Positions 28,343-37,625 of a stretch of 64,000 bases of DNA are shown piece by piece. Each line of letters begins with the position of its first letter. The stretch's first letter is position 1. Source of the stretch: Pseudophaeobacter profundi (GTDB lineage Bacteria > Pseudomonadota > Alphaproteobacteria > Rhodobacterales > Rhodobacteraceae); NCBI RefSeq assembly GCF_029697505.1, contig NZ_JARJEF010000009.1, positions 113,178 to 177,177 on the forward strand. The letters are read 5' to 3'. A program made the position numbers and the translations under genes. The notes under the pieces are model-generated. The model was not told where the DNA came from. It saw nothing but the letters and a program-made list of their open reading frames with translations, and searched no databases.

Positions 28343-29599
28343 ATGCGCTGGCTCCTGCTTATAACCCTGCTGATCGGGGGCGCCGCGCGCGCCGCCGACT
28401 GGCAGGTCCCCCATCGGGCGGGGGCCATCGCGGATACCCTCATGCAGGCGGCAGACGGGGATACCCTGTTTCTGGCGCCTGGCACCTATTATGAAAATCT
28501 GGTCCTGGATCGTCCTGTCACGCTGGACGGCCAGGGTCACGCCATACTGGATGGCAGCCAGCAGGGCAGCACCGTCACCGTCACCGGCCCCGGCGTTATC
28601 ATACAGGGCATCACGGTGCAGGGGTCCGGTTCGGACCATGAAACAATCGACAGCGGCATTCAGCTGACCAAGACCGCCAAGGCCCCGGTGGTCCGCAACA
28701 ATATCCTGCTGGGGAACCTTTACGGGGTCGACATCCACGGGGCGCGCGATGCCGTGGTGCAAAACAATGTGATCAAAGGTCGCCAGGATCGCCACATGAA
28801 CCGACGCGGCAATGGTATCTATGTCTGGAACGCCCCCGGAGCGATCGTGGAAAACAACGATATTCGCTGGGGGCGCGACGGCATTTTTGTCAATTCCTCC
28901 AAGCGCAATATCTTTCGCGGCAATCTGTTTCGCGACCTGCGTTTTGCGGTGCACTACATGTATGCCGACAATTCCGAAGTCTCGGGCAATGTCTCTATCG
29001 GCAACCATCTGGGCTATGCGGTGATGTTTTCCACCCGCGTCAAGGTCACCAACAACATCTCTTTGAATGACCGCGATCACGGCGTGATGCTGAACTACAC
29101 CAACAAGGGCATTATCCGGGGCAACTATGTCAAGAACGCCCGCAACAAATGCACTTTTCTGTACAATTCGCACAAGAACGAATTCTCTGACAACTGGTTC
29201 CAGGGCTGCGCCATCGGCATCCATTTCACTGCCGGCAGCGAAGGCAACAAGATGGCCGGCAATGCCTTTGTCGGCAATCGCCATCAGGTCAAATACGTCG
29301 CCTCCAAATGGGTCGAATGGTCCCATGAAGGGCGCGGCAACTACTGGTCCGACAATGCAGGTTTTGACGTCGATGGCGATGGCATTGCCGATAGCCCCTA
29401 CCGGCCCAATGACAGTATGGACCATGTACTTTGGACCCAGCCTGCCGCCAAAATGCTGATGGGTTCGCCTGCGGTGCAACTGGTGCGCTGGTCGCAATCC
29501 ACCTTTCCGGCGCTGCTGCCCGGTGGCGTGATCGACAGCGCCCCCCTGATGCGCCCGGTGAAACCCGCAGTGGCCAACAAGGTTGAAGAAAATGACTAA
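28343..29599 (+). CDS. nosD: NosD, periplasmic copper-enzyme maturation protein
   Basis: A 418-residue secreted beta-helix protein. A signal peptide spans residues about 1-18 (LLLITLLIGGAARAADW). Many short parallel beta-helix repeats of the NosD/CASH type follow, rich in NNI, GN and DN turns (for example NAPGAIVENNDIRWG). It works with the NosFY ABC transporter to mature the CuZ site of NosZ. It starts 5 bp after the nosZ stop. Its end overlaps nosF by 8 bp. Confidence 0.95.
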   Translation: MRWLLLITLLIGGAARAADWQVPHRAGAIADTLMQAADGDTLFLAPGTYYENLVLDRPVTLDGQGHAILDGSQQGSTVTVTGPGVIIQGITVQGSGSDHETIDSGIQLTKTAKAPVVRNNILLGNLYGVDIHGARDAVVQNNVIKGRQDRHMNRRGNGIYVWNAPGAIVENNDIRWGRDGIFVNSSKRNIFRGNLFRDLRFAVHYMYADNSEVSGNVSIGNHLGYAVMFSTRVKVTNNISLNDRDHGVMLNYTNKGIIRGNYVKNARNKCTFLYNSHKNEFSDNWFQGCAIGIHFTAGSEGNKMAGNAFVGNRHQVKYVASKWVEWSHEGRGNYWSDNAGFDVDGDGIADSPYRPNDSMDHVLWTQPAAKMLMGSPAVQLVRWSQSTFPALLPGGVIDSAPLMRPVKPAVANKVEEND

Positions 29600-30503
29600 A
29601 ACAGCTGCCTCCCCGGTTCTGGAAATCAAGGGGCTCGACAAGTTTCGCGGCAAGACCCAGGTGCTGCACGGCATTGACCTTTGCGTAAACGCAGGGGAGC
29701 GCCTGGCGCTTTTGGGCCATAACGGCGCAGGGAAATCCACCCTGATCAAGGCGGTTCTGGGGCTGATCCAGGCCGAAGGCGGCAGCATCCAGATCTGCGG
29801 TGCCCGCCCCGGCAGCGCGGCGGCGCGGTCTGATACCGCCTTTTTGCCCGAAGCGGTCAGCTTTCACCCCGCCCTGACAGGCCAGGAACAACTGACGATG
29901 TTTGACCGGCTGATGGGCGCAGGTGGGGATGTGAACGCCCTGTTGCAACGGGTTGGTCTTGGCGATGCAATGCAGCGCCGCATCGACACATACTCCAAGG
30001 GCATGCGCCAAAGGCTTGGCCTGGCGCAGGTGCTGCTGGGGCGACCGAAACTGGCGCTGCTGGATGAACCAACCAGCGGGCTGGACCCGATTTCCCGCCA
30101 GGATCTCTACGCCATCATTGATGAGCTGGCCGCCAAAGGCACCGCAGTGCTGATTGCCTCGCATGCGCTGACCGAAGTCGAAGCGCGCACCGATCGCATT
30201 GCCATCCTGCGCCAGGGCGTCAAGGTGGCGGATGACACGCTGGACAACCTATCGCGCAGGGCCGGCCTGCCGGTAAGGCTGCGGCTGCAGACAACGGGGC
30301 CGGATGCCGATCAGGTTGCGCGCAAAACCGGCGGGCGGCGCATCAATGGTGCCTCGGTCGAGATCATCTGCACGCCGCAAGACAAGATGGCCGAGCTGCG
30401 CCGCATTGCCAGCATGGGCGACACGGTCGTGGACATCGACATGCAGCCCCCCCGGCTGGAAGACCTCTATCGCTACTATTCAACCCAAGAGGAGCAAAGC
30501 TGA
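29592..30503 (+). CDS. nosF: NosF, ABC transporter ATP-binding protein
   Basis: A 303-residue ATPase partner of NosY and NosD in CuZ assembly. Walker A is GHNGAGKST (about residues 46-54), the ABC signature appears as YSKGMRQRLGLAQ, and Walker B is LALLDEPTSGLD with a following switch histidine (ASHAL). The ATG at 29592 lies inside the end of nosD; a TTG three codons upstream is less likely. It overlaps nosY by one base (TGATG). Confidence 0.94.
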   Translation: MTKTAASPVLEIKGLDKFRGKTQVLHGIDLCVNAGERLALLGHNGAGKSTLIKAVLGLIQAEGGSIQICGARPGSAAARSDTAFLPEAVSFHPALTGQEQLTMFDRLMGAGGDVNALLQRVGLGDAMQRRIDTYSKGMRQRLGLAQVLLGRPKLALLDEPTSGLDPISRQDLYAIIDELAAKGTAVLIASHALTEVEARTDRIAILRQGVKVADDTLDNLSRRAGLPVRLRLQTTGPDADQVARKTGGRRINGASVEIICTPQDKMAELRRIASMGDTVVDIDMQPPRLEDLYRYYSTQEEQS

Positions 30504-31321
30504 TGCGTATCCTCGCAATTTTCCGCGCCGAAATGCTGATCCTGCGGCGCAATCTATGGATTGTCATGGCTACGCTGATCATGCTGGCCTTTGCACTGGC
30601 GCTGTCCTTTGCCGGCTCTGCGCCGACGGGGACGCTGGGGGTTGATATGCTCACCGTTTCGGTTGCTTCGATGACGACGCTCTCGGTCTATCTGGCACCT
30701 CTCTTGGCGCTGATGATGGGGTTCGACGCCATTTCCGGCGACCGGGATCGCGGCTCACTGGCTCTCTTGCTCAGCTATCCCGCCGGGCGTGCCGAGATCC
30801 TGTCCGGCAAGTTTCTGGCGCATCTGACCGCGCTGAGCATCGCCATGACCATCGGTTTTGGCGCGGCTGGTGCCTGCGCAGCCTGGTTTGGCGGCGCAGG
30901 CGCCGAAAGCCTGATCGCCCTGGCGCGCCTGGTCCTGACCTCGATCCTGCTCGGCGCGGTTTTTTTGCTGCTGGGCTATTGCCTGTCGGCACTGTCGGGC
31001 AGCACCACTGCTGCGGCGGGTCTGTCAGCCGGGCTCTGGCTGGTCTTTGTGGTGCTTTACGATCTGGCCCTGCTGGGGGCGGTGGTGATGGACAGCGACG
31101 GAATCTTTACCCAACAGCTGTTTCCCTGGGTCATGGTGGCCAACCCGGCCGATGCCTTCCGTCTGTGGAATATCGCCGCCTCTGAAAGCGTCGCCCTGAC
31201 CAGTGGCATGGCCGGTGCCGCCGCCAGCCTGCCCGCCTGGGCCGCGCCGCTCTCGCTCCTGCTCTGGCCCGTGCTGGGCTTTGCCCTGGCCCGCACCGCA
31301 TTCCAAAGGCTGGAACCATGA
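30503..31321 (+). CDS. nosY: NosY, ABC transporter permease
   Basis: A 272-residue integral membrane protein with about six hydrophobic helices. It has the ABC-2 type permease pattern, including MMGFDAISGDRDRGSLALLLSYPAGR between helices 2 and 3. It forms the membrane part of the NosFY transporter that passes a sulfur species to NosD for CuZ biogenesis. It overlaps nosF by 1 bp and nosL by 4 bp (ATGA). Confidence 0.94.
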   Translation: MRILAIFRAEMLILRRNLWIVMATLIMLAFALALSFAGSAPTGTLGVDMLTVSVASMTTLSVYLAPLLALMMGFDAISGDRDRGSLALLLSYPAGRAEILSGKFLAHLTALSIAMTIGFGAAGACAAWFGGAGAESLIALARLVLTSILLGAVFLLLGYCLSALSGSTTAAAGLSAGLWLVFVVLYDLALLGAVVMDSDGIFTQQLFPWVMVANPADAFRLWNIAASESVALTSGMAGAAASLPAWAAPLSLLLWPVLGFALARTAFQRLEP

Positions 31322-31887
31322 AACCACTTCAACACATCTCTGCACGCCCCCTGCCCAGCAGCCTGACCCGCAGCATGTGTCTTGTGCTGGCCTGCCTGGC
31401 GCTATCCGCCTGCCAGGAAGAAGAGGCCAAAGCAGCGCCAGAACCCATCGCCTTGACCGAAACAGCGCTGAGCTATTTTTGCCAGATGAACATCGCCGAA
31501 CATGGTGGCCCCAAAGGTCAGGTTCACCTAAAAGGGCATCCCGCCCCGCTGTTCTTTGCCCAGGTGCGCGATCTGCTGGCCTATCTCAAGGGGCCCGAGC
31601 GCGAGGCCGATATCACCGCCGTTTATGTCAGCGATATGGGCGTCGCCAAAAGTTGGGACAGTCCCGGCCCTGGCAACTGGATCGCTGCCGCTGACGCTAT
31701 CTTTGTGATAGACAGCCCGGTGGCCGGCGGCATGGGGGCACCCGAGATCGTGCCCTTTGCCCAACGCGCCGACGCCACTGCCTTTGCCACCCGGTACGGC
31801 GGTTCCCTTGCGACCCTTGATGAAATCCCTGCCGAGACCGTCCTGGCCCCCGTCGATCTAGATCTGATACTGGAGACCCCCTCATGA
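31318..31887 (+). CDS. nosL: NosL, outer-membrane copper chaperone lipoprotein
   Basis: A 189-residue lipoprotein with the lipobox LSAC at about residues 29-32, followed by an acidic linker. The NosL copper-binding segment is recognisable as FCQMNIAEHGGPKGQ, with the Cys and Met ligands (CQM). It delivers Cu(I) to apo-NosZ. It overlaps nosY and nosX by 4 bp at each end. Confidence 0.94.
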   Translation: MKPLQHISARPLPSSLTRSMCLVLACLALSACQEEEAKAAPEPIALTETALSYFCQMNIAEHGGPKGQVHLKGHPAPLFFAQVRDLLAYLKGPEREADITAVYVSDMGVAKSWDSPGPGNWIAAADAIFVIDSPVAGGMGAPEIVPFAQRADATAFATRYGGSLATLDEIPAETVLAPVDLDLILETPS

Positions 31888-32777
31888 CTTCCCGCCTGCC
31901 CCGCCGCCGGTTTCTTGCCATTTCCGCCGCCTGCCTGGCCGCTGGTCCGGTTACCGCCGCAGCGCATCAGGCGCGCTGGCAGGGCCGCGCAATGGGGGCT
32001 TCGGCCCATATGGTGATTTCCGGCCTCCCCCAAAGCGCAGCAGCCCCGATTTTTGCCAAGGTCGAGGCCGAATTGCTGCGACTGGAAGCCATCTTCAGCT
32101 TGTATCAGCCGGGCGCGCAGCTCGTCCGGCTCAACGCGCAGGGCCATCTGCGCGCGCCCGCACCAGAACTGCTGGATGTGCTCAGCTTGTCGGCAAGCCT
32201 GAATACGGCAAGCCACGGCGCCTTTGATCCCAGCATTCAGCCGTTGTGGCAGGCGCTCGCCCTTGGTCAGGAAACAGCTGCGGCTCCGCGGGGTTGGCAC
32301 CATCTGCGCTATGACAGCCAGGAAATCCGTTTTCTGCGTCCTGGCATGGCGCTGACGCTCAATGGCATTGCCCAAGGTTATATCACCGATAAAATTGCCG
32401 ATTTGCTGCGGGCCGAAGGACTGCAGAACCTGCTGCTGGACATGGGCGAGATTGCCGCCATGGGGCAGCGCCCAGAAGGACGGCCATGGCAGGCCGGTAT
32501 TGTATCGCCAGACGGCGATCTGCGCGCCCGGCTCAGCCTGTCGGATCGCGCCCTTGCCACCTCGGCGGCGGCGGGTACACTGGTTGGCAACGGCACAAGC
32601 CATATTCTGGATCCGCGCAATGGCGAGGGCGCGCAGCCCAGCCGCCTGGTGTCGGTCAGCGCCCCACGGGCGGCCCTGGCGGATGGGCTGTCGACCGCGC
32701 TCTGCCTGTTGCCCAAACCCGCCGCCCCGGCCGTGATCGCCCAGTTCCCCGGTGCCCGATTGGAATACAGCAGCTAA
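31884..32777 (+). CDS. nosX: NosX, ApbE-like FAD:protein FMN transferase
   Basis: A 297-residue exported protein with a Tat-like signal (RLPRRRFLAISAACLAAG). It has an ApbE fold, including SLYQPGAQLVRLN, GIAQGYITDKIADLL, LLDMGEIAAMG and the DPRNGEG and SVSAPRAALADGLSTAL blocks that bind FAD/Mg. It covalently attaches FMN to the threonine of the SGAT motif of NosR. It is the last gene of the nos operon, followed by a 277-bp intergenic region. Confidence 0.93.
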   Translation: MTSRLPRRRFLAISAACLAAGPVTAAAHQARWQGRAMGASAHMVISGLPQSAAAPIFAKVEAELLRLEAIFSLYQPGAQLVRLNAQGHLRAPAPELLDVLSLSASLNTASHGAFDPSIQPLWQALALGQETAAAPRGWHHLRYDSQEIRFLRPGMALTLNGIAQGYITDKIADLLRAEGLQNLLLDMGEIAAMGQRPEGRPWQAGIVSPDGDLRARLSLSDRALATSAAAGTLVGNGTSHILDPRNGEGAQPSRLVSVSAPRAALADGLSTALCLLPKPAAPAVIAQFPGARLEYSS

Positions 32778-33054
32778 ACCGCATGGCTGGCGTCTATAGG
32801 CGCGCAGGTCGCGCCACAGGTCGCACAACCGGGCTGGCACAGGGAAACCTGGCCAGCGCGCCACACTGTTCAGGGCGTAAATCTGTGCAATTTACGCACA
32901 AGCGCTGATGCGGCGCTCCTTAGTGTGCAACAAATGATCAATCTTCCCAATATGATGCAAAAATGGGTAAAGCTTCCTTGCCTTAACCGCCCGGAATTTT
33001 TACCCTTTGGACAAGATCCGCCAAGGGTCGGCCAATCAAACCGGGGATAGCTTT

Positions 33055-34080
33055 ATGTCAAAATCGATTTTGGGCGCAGTATCGCGCCGTCATTTTCTAG
33101 CCACCAGCGCTGCCACGGCCCTGACAGCGGGTCTGGGCCTTTCTGCAAGCAAAGCCTTGGCGGCAGAGCCGATCAAAGTGGCCGGCATCTACACAGTTCC
33201 GGTAGAACAACAGTGGGTCAGCCGCATCCATGTTGCCGCTCTCGCTGCGCAGGACCGTGGCGACATCGCTTACAGCTACTCTGAAAACACCTCGAATTCT
33301 GACTATTCCCGCGTCATGCGAGAATATGCCGAAAGCGGCTACACCTTGATCATCGGCGAAATCTTTGGCGTCGAAGCCGAAGCACGCGAAGTTATGGCCG
33401 ATTACCCGGATGTTGCCTTCCTCATGGGCTCTTCCTTCAAAGAAGACGCGGCGGTACCAAACCTCGCAGTTTTTGACAACTACATCCAGGATGCCTCTTA
33501 CCTATCGGGCATCGTGGCAGGCGCCATGTCCAAGACCGGCAATATCGGCATGGTTGGCGGCTTCCCGATCCCCGAAGTCAACCGCCTGATGCATGCCTTC
33601 ATGTCCGGCGCGCGTGAAATGAACCCCGATATGAAATTCCAGGTCTCCTTCATCGGCTCCTGGTTCGATCCGCCAAAAGCCAAGGAAACAGCCTTTGCAA
33701 TGATCGAGAACGGCGCGGATGTGCTCTATGCGGAACGGTTTGGCGTTTCGGATGCGGCCAAGGAAAAAGGCCTGCTGGCCATTGGCAATGTGATCGACAC
33801 CCAGTCGGATTACCCCGATACGGTTGCCGCCTCGGCGCTGTGGCATTTTGAACCAACGCTGGATGCCGCCATTGCAGCGGTCAAAACCGGGAGCTTCACC
33901 GCCAAGGACTACGGCCCCTATTCCTATATGGCCAAGGGCGGCTGTTCACTGGCCCCCTACGGCACCTTTGAAGGTAAGATCCCGCAAGAGGCGCTGGATC
34001 TGGTAGCCCAGCGCACCCAGGCGATCAAGGATGGCTCCTATACGGTGGCCATTAATGATGAAGAGCCAAAATCCTCTTGA
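33055..34080 (+). CDS. BMP family ABC transporter substrate-binding protein
   Basis: A 341-residue periplasmic binding protein of the BMP/PnrA (basic membrane protein) family. The N-terminus has a Tat-type signal (SRRHFLATSAATAL) ending near ALAAE. The mature part has family blocks such as IIGEIFGVEAEAREVM, YPDVAFLMGSSF, AYLSGI-like YLSGIVAGAMSKTGNIGMVGG and a NVIDTQSDYPDTVAASALW segment. BMP proteins mostly bind purine nucleosides or related bases. It is first in a five-gene operon ending with a cytosine-deaminase-like enzyme. The ATG at 33055 is chosen because the signal peptide begins there. Confidence 0.92.
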   Translation: MSKSILGAVSRRHFLATSAATALTAGLGLSASKALAAEPIKVAGIYTVPVEQQWVSRIHVAALAAQDRGDIAYSYSENTSNSDYSRVMREYAESGYTLIIGEIFGVEAEAREVMADYPDVAFLMGSSFKEDAAVPNLAVFDNYIQDASYLSGIVAGAMSKTGNIGMVGGFPIPEVNRLMHAFMSGAREMNPDMKFQVSFIGSWFDPPKAKETAFAMIENGADVLYAERFGVSDAAKEKGLLAIGNVIDTQSDYPDTVAASALWHFEPTLDAAIAAVKTGSFTAKDYGPYSYMAKGGCSLAPYGTFEGKIPQEALDLVAQRTQAIKDGSYTVAINDEEPKSS

Positions 34081-34095
34081 TCTGGGCCTGATCGC

Positions 34096-35640
34096 ATGAA
34101 CAACACAACAAAGGCGCAGGTTGTCCTGCGCCTTCAAGGTATTACCAAACGCTTTGGTCCGGTCACGGCCAATGAAGGCGTGAGCTTTGATTTGCATCGC
34201 GGCGAAGTCATTGCCCTGCTGGGCGAAAACGGTGCCGGCAAGACCACGCTGATGAACATCCTGTTTGGCCAGTACACCGCGGATGAAGGCTCGGTTGAAT
34301 TGTTTGGCCAGACGCTGCCCCCCGGCGCGCCCCGTGCAGCGCTGGATGCGGGCGTCGGCATGGTGCACCAGCATTTCACCCTGGCCGACAACCTGACCGT
34401 CTGGGAAAATATCGTACTGGGGGTTGATCCTCTGACCGCGCCGCGTCTCAAGCCTGCACAGGCCAAGGCCCGCATTCGCGCCCTGTCGGATCAGTTTCAC
34501 CTGAAGGTGGACCCCAACGCCAAGGTGGGCCGCCTCACCGTCGGTGAACGCCAGCGGGTCGAAATCCTGAAAGCCCTTTACCGGGATGCCAAGATCCTGA
34601 TTCTGGATGAACCCACCGCGGTGCTGACCCCACAAGAAGCAGAGGCGCTGTTCGCCACCCTGCGCGAGGCCATCGCAACCGGGCTGTCTGTCATCTTCAT
34701 CAGCCACAAGCTGCACGAAGTCATGGCGATTTCGCACCGGGTTGTGGTGCTGCGCCACGGCAAACTGGCGGCCGAACGCGCCACCAATCAGACCAATCGC
34801 GAAGATCTGGCGGCCCTGATGGTCGGCACCGAAGTCAGCGCCCCCAGCATTGAAACCGCCGCGCCCGGTGCGCCGCTGCTATCGCTGCGCCGGGTCACCA
34901 CCCCGGATCAGGGGGCCGCGCCCGGGCTGAAATCCCTGAACCTGGAACTGGCGGCCGGTCAGATCATCGGATTGGCCGGCGTCTCTGGCAATGGCCAGGC
35001 CGCCCTGTCGGATCTGTTGTCAGGGCTGATCACCCCAGCCAGCGGCGAGATGCAGCTGAACGGCACAGAGGTTCAGCGCTGGACGCCGCGCACCGCCATC
35101 GCCAAGGGCATCGCCCGCATTCCCGAAGACCGCCATAAAACCGGCACCATTGCCGATTTCGACCTGACCGAGAACGCGATTCTGGAAACCTATGCCAGCC
35201 GCTTCAGCCGCCGAGGCTGGATGAACTGGGCAAAGGCGCGCGCCTTCACCAAGGATCTGATCAATACATACGATGTGCGCTGCCCCGGCCCCGATATTCG
35301 CATTCGCCTGCTGTCTGGCGGCAATATGCAAAAGCTGATCCTGGGCCGCGTGCTGGAAGAGGCACCGCAAATCATTCTGGCCAACCAGCCAGTGCGCGGG
35401 CTTGATATTGGGGCGGTGAACTATGTACATGGCGCATTGGCCAAGGCCCGTGATCGTGGCGCGGCCGTGCTGCTGATATCCGAGGACCTGGATGAAATCA
35501 TGCAACTTTCCGATGTGATCCATGTGATTTCTGAAGGGCGGCTCAGCCCCGGTTTTGGCCGCGGCACCATGCGCCCCGAAGATCTGGGGGCCTGGATGGC
35601 CGGCCATGGGTTTGACGCGGGAGCGCCAAATGCGGCTTGA
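34096..35640 (+). CDS. ABC transporter ATP-binding protein, double ATPase (nucleoside importer type)
   Basis: A 514-residue protein with two fused nucleotide-binding domains, as in RbsA/NupB-type importers. The first domain has GENGAGKTTLMN, VGERQRVEILKAL and LDEPTAVLTP. The second has GVSGNGQAALSD and LLSGGNMQKLILGR with the degenerate Walker B IILANQPVRGLD. This asymmetry is normal for the class. It follows the BMP gene by 15 bp and overlaps the next permease gene by 11 bp. Confidence 0.94.
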   Translation: MNNTTKAQVVLRLQGITKRFGPVTANEGVSFDLHRGEVIALLGENGAGKTTLMNILFGQYTADEGSVELFGQTLPPGAPRAALDAGVGMVHQHFTLADNLTVWENIVLGVDPLTAPRLKPAQAKARIRALSDQFHLKVDPNAKVGRLTVGERQRVEILKALYRDAKILILDEPTAVLTPQEAEALFATLREAIATGLSVIFISHKLHEVMAISHRVVVLRHGKLAAERATNQTNREDLAALMVGTEVSAPSIETAAPGAPLLSLRRVTTPDQGAAPGLKSLNLELAAGQIIGLAGVSGNGQAALSDLLSGLITPASGEMQLNGTEVQRWTPRTAIAKGIARIPEDRHKTGTIADFDLTENAILETYASRFSRRGWMNWAKARAFTKDLINTYDVRCPGPDIRIRLLSGGNMQKLILGRVLEEAPQIILANQPVRGLDIGAVNYVHGALAKARDRGAAVLLISEDLDEIMQLSDVIHVISEGRLSPGFGRGTMRPEDLGAWMAGHGFDAGAPNAA

Positions 35641-36679
35641 ACCGATTGCCGCCCCCAGCCCCGCCCGTCGCATTGTGCCGCCCCTGCTTGCGCTGCTGGC
35701 CACCTTCGCGGTGGCAACGCTGCTGGCGCTGATCGCCGGGGGCTATCCCTTTGCCGTCTTTGGCCTGATCGTGAAAGGCGCCTTTGGCTCCAAATTCGCC
35801 CTGCTGGAAACGCTCAACAGTGCCACGCCGCTGATCTTTACAGGGCTGGCCATTGCCGTGGCCTTTCGCGCCAAACTGTGGAACATCGGTGCCGAGGCGC
35901 AGCTTTATGCCGGGGCCGTGCTGACTGTGGTGCTGGGCACCGGGGCGCTGGGGCTGCCTGCCTATCTGATGCTGCCGCTTTGTGCCATCGCCGCAATGTT
36001 TGCCGGTGCCACGCTCTTGCTAGGGCCGGCGCTGCTGAAAACCCGGCTGGGCGTCGATGAGGTGGTCACCACCCTGTTGTTCAACTTCATCTTCTTGCTG
36101 TTTGTTTCCTACCTGCTGGAAGGCCCGCTGAAAGACCCGATGGGCATGGGCTGGCCAAAATCGGCCCGACTGCTGCCAGAGGCCCGCTTGCCACGTCTGG
36201 TCGAAGGGCTGCGGCTGCACTGGGGCTTTGGTCTGGCCTTGATCGCGGCACTGCTGGTCTGGGTGATCAACACCCGCACCACGCTGGGCTATGAGATGCG
36301 CGCCGTCGGCCAAAACGCCGAAGCCGCCGGTTTTGCCGGCATTCCAGTCACCAAAGTGATCCTCAAAACCGCACTCTTGTCTGGCGGGCTGGCAGGGCTG
36401 GCCGGCTTTTCCGAGGTCTCGGGCCTGAAGGGGGCGCTTACGCTCGATCTGTCACCCGGCTTTGGCTACACAGGCATCGTGGTTGCCATGCTGGCCCTGT
36501 TGCATCCGCTTGGTGTGGTGGTCGCGGCGCTGTTTGTGGCGGCGATCTTTGTTGGCGCCGACAGTATGAGCCGGGCCGCCGGTGTCCCCAGCTATATCGC
36601 CGATATCATGCTTGCCTCGGCGCTATTGTTCATGGTGCTGGCAATCCTGCTGACCAAATTCCGTGTGCGGAGAGACTGA
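35630..36679 (+). CDS. ABC transporter permease (nucleoside/BMP type), subunit 1
   Basis: A 349-residue membrane protein of the BPD_transp_2 family with about 8-9 helices. Typical landmarks are GNIGAEAQL-like WNIGAEAQLYAGA and GENPAAA-like AVGQNAEAAGFAGI. It forms the channel with the next gene product. The ATG at 35630 lies 11 bp inside the preceding gene; earlier in-frame starts would overlap it more deeply. Confidence 0.93.
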   Translation: MRLEPIAAPSPARRIVPPLLALLATFAVATLLALIAGGYPFAVFGLIVKGAFGSKFALLETLNSATPLIFTGLAIAVAFRAKLWNIGAEAQLYAGAVLTVVLGTGALGLPAYLMLPLCAIAAMFAGATLLLGPALLKTRLGVDEVVTTLLFNFIFLLFVSYLLEGPLKDPMGMGWPKSARLLPEARLPRLVEGLRLHWGFGLALIAALLVWVINTRTTLGYEMRAVGQNAEAAGFAGIPVTKVILKTALLSGGLAGLAGFSEVSGLKGALTLDLSPGFGYTGIVVAMLALLHPLGVVVAALFVAAIFVGADSMSRAAGVPSYIADIMLASALLFMVLAILLTKFRVRRD

Positions 36680-36680
36680 T

Positions 36681-37625
36681 ATGGATCTGTTCGATATTCT
36701 GCTCTCGGCCAGTTTCTGGGCCGCCGCCATCCGCATTGCATCGCCCTTGATCTTTGCCACCCTGGGCGAGCTGATCTGCGAGCGCGCCGGGGTGCTGAAC
36801 CTTGGCATCGAGGGCATCATGGTGGCCGGGGCCTTTGCCGGCTGGATTGCGGTCTGGGCGGGCCTGCCGCTGTGGGGCGGTGTGGCGGTGGCGATGCTCA
36901 CCGGCATGATGCTGGGGCTGGTACATTCCATCCTCAGCGTGCCCTTTGGGCTCTCGCAGCATGTGGTGGGCATTGGCCTGACCCTGCTGGCCACTTCGCT
37001 GACCTTCTACACCTATCGCGTGGTCCTGCCCGAGGTATCATCGCCGCCCAAAATCACCGCCTTTCAACCCTATGAAATTCCACTGCTGTCGGACCTGCCG
37101 CTGGTTGGCCCGGCGCTGTTTTCGCAAACGCCGCTGACCTATGCCGGGTTTATCCTTGCGGCGCTGACGGCGCTGGTGCTCTACCGTACCCCGCTGGGGC
37201 TTGCGGTGCGCGCCGCCGGAGAGAACCCCGCTGCCGTGGCCGCACAGGGCCTGTCGGTGACCGCAATCCGCATGGGGGCGGTGATTGTTGGCTCTGGCTT
37301 TATGGCTGTGGGCGGTGCGTTTTTGACCCTTTCGGCCTTTGACAGCTTCTTTTTCGATATGGTGAACGGGCGCGGCTGGATCTGTATTGCACTGGTGGTC
37401 TTTGGCGCCTGGAAACCCGGCAAGGCGGTGATGGGCGCCATTCTGTTTGCCGCCTTTGATGCGCTGCAAATCCGCCTGCAACAGACCGGCATTGGTGCCG
37501 TGGTGCCCTATCAGGTCTTTCTGATGTTGCCCTATTTCCTATCCATTCTGGCCCTGGTGGTGATGTCCCGCCGCGCCGAGATCCCAGCGGCGCTGATGGT
37601 GCCGTTCAACAAGGGAGAGAGATGA
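36681..37625 (+). CDS. ABC transporter permease (nucleoside/BMP type), subunit 2
   Basis: A 314-residue membrane protein of the BPD_transp_2 family. It contains LNLGIEGIMVAGAFAG and AVRAAGENPAAVAAQGL, the two hallmark stretches of YufP/YufQ-like permeases. A GGAGAG lies before the ATG at 36681, 1 bp after the previous stop. Its end overlaps the amidohydrolase gene by 4 bp (ATGA), tying uptake to hydrolysis in one operon. Confidence 0.93.
   Translation: MDLFDILLSASFWAAAIRIASPLIFATLGELICERAGVLNLGIEGIMVAGAFAGWIAVWAGLPLWGGVAVAMLTGMMLGLVHSILSVPFGLSQHVVGIGLTLLATSLTFYTYRVVLPEVSSPPKITAFQPYEIPLLSDLPLVGPALFSQTPLTYAGFILAALTALVLYRTPLGLAVRAAGENPAAVAAQGLSVTAIRMGAVIVGSGFMAVGGAFLTLSAFDSFFFDMVNGRGWICIALVVFGAWKPGKAVMGAILFAAFDALQIRLQQTGIGAVVPYQVFLMLPYFLSILALVVMSRRAEIPAALMVPFNKGER

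Noticed and set aside
28334-29788. 484-codon open frame on the minus strand opposite nosD
   Set aside because: Antisense to nosD and the nosF start; its content reflects the nosD repeat codons read backwards.
31623-32864. 413-codon minus-strand frame opposite nosL/nosX
   Set aside because: Antisense to two supported nos genes; no family features.
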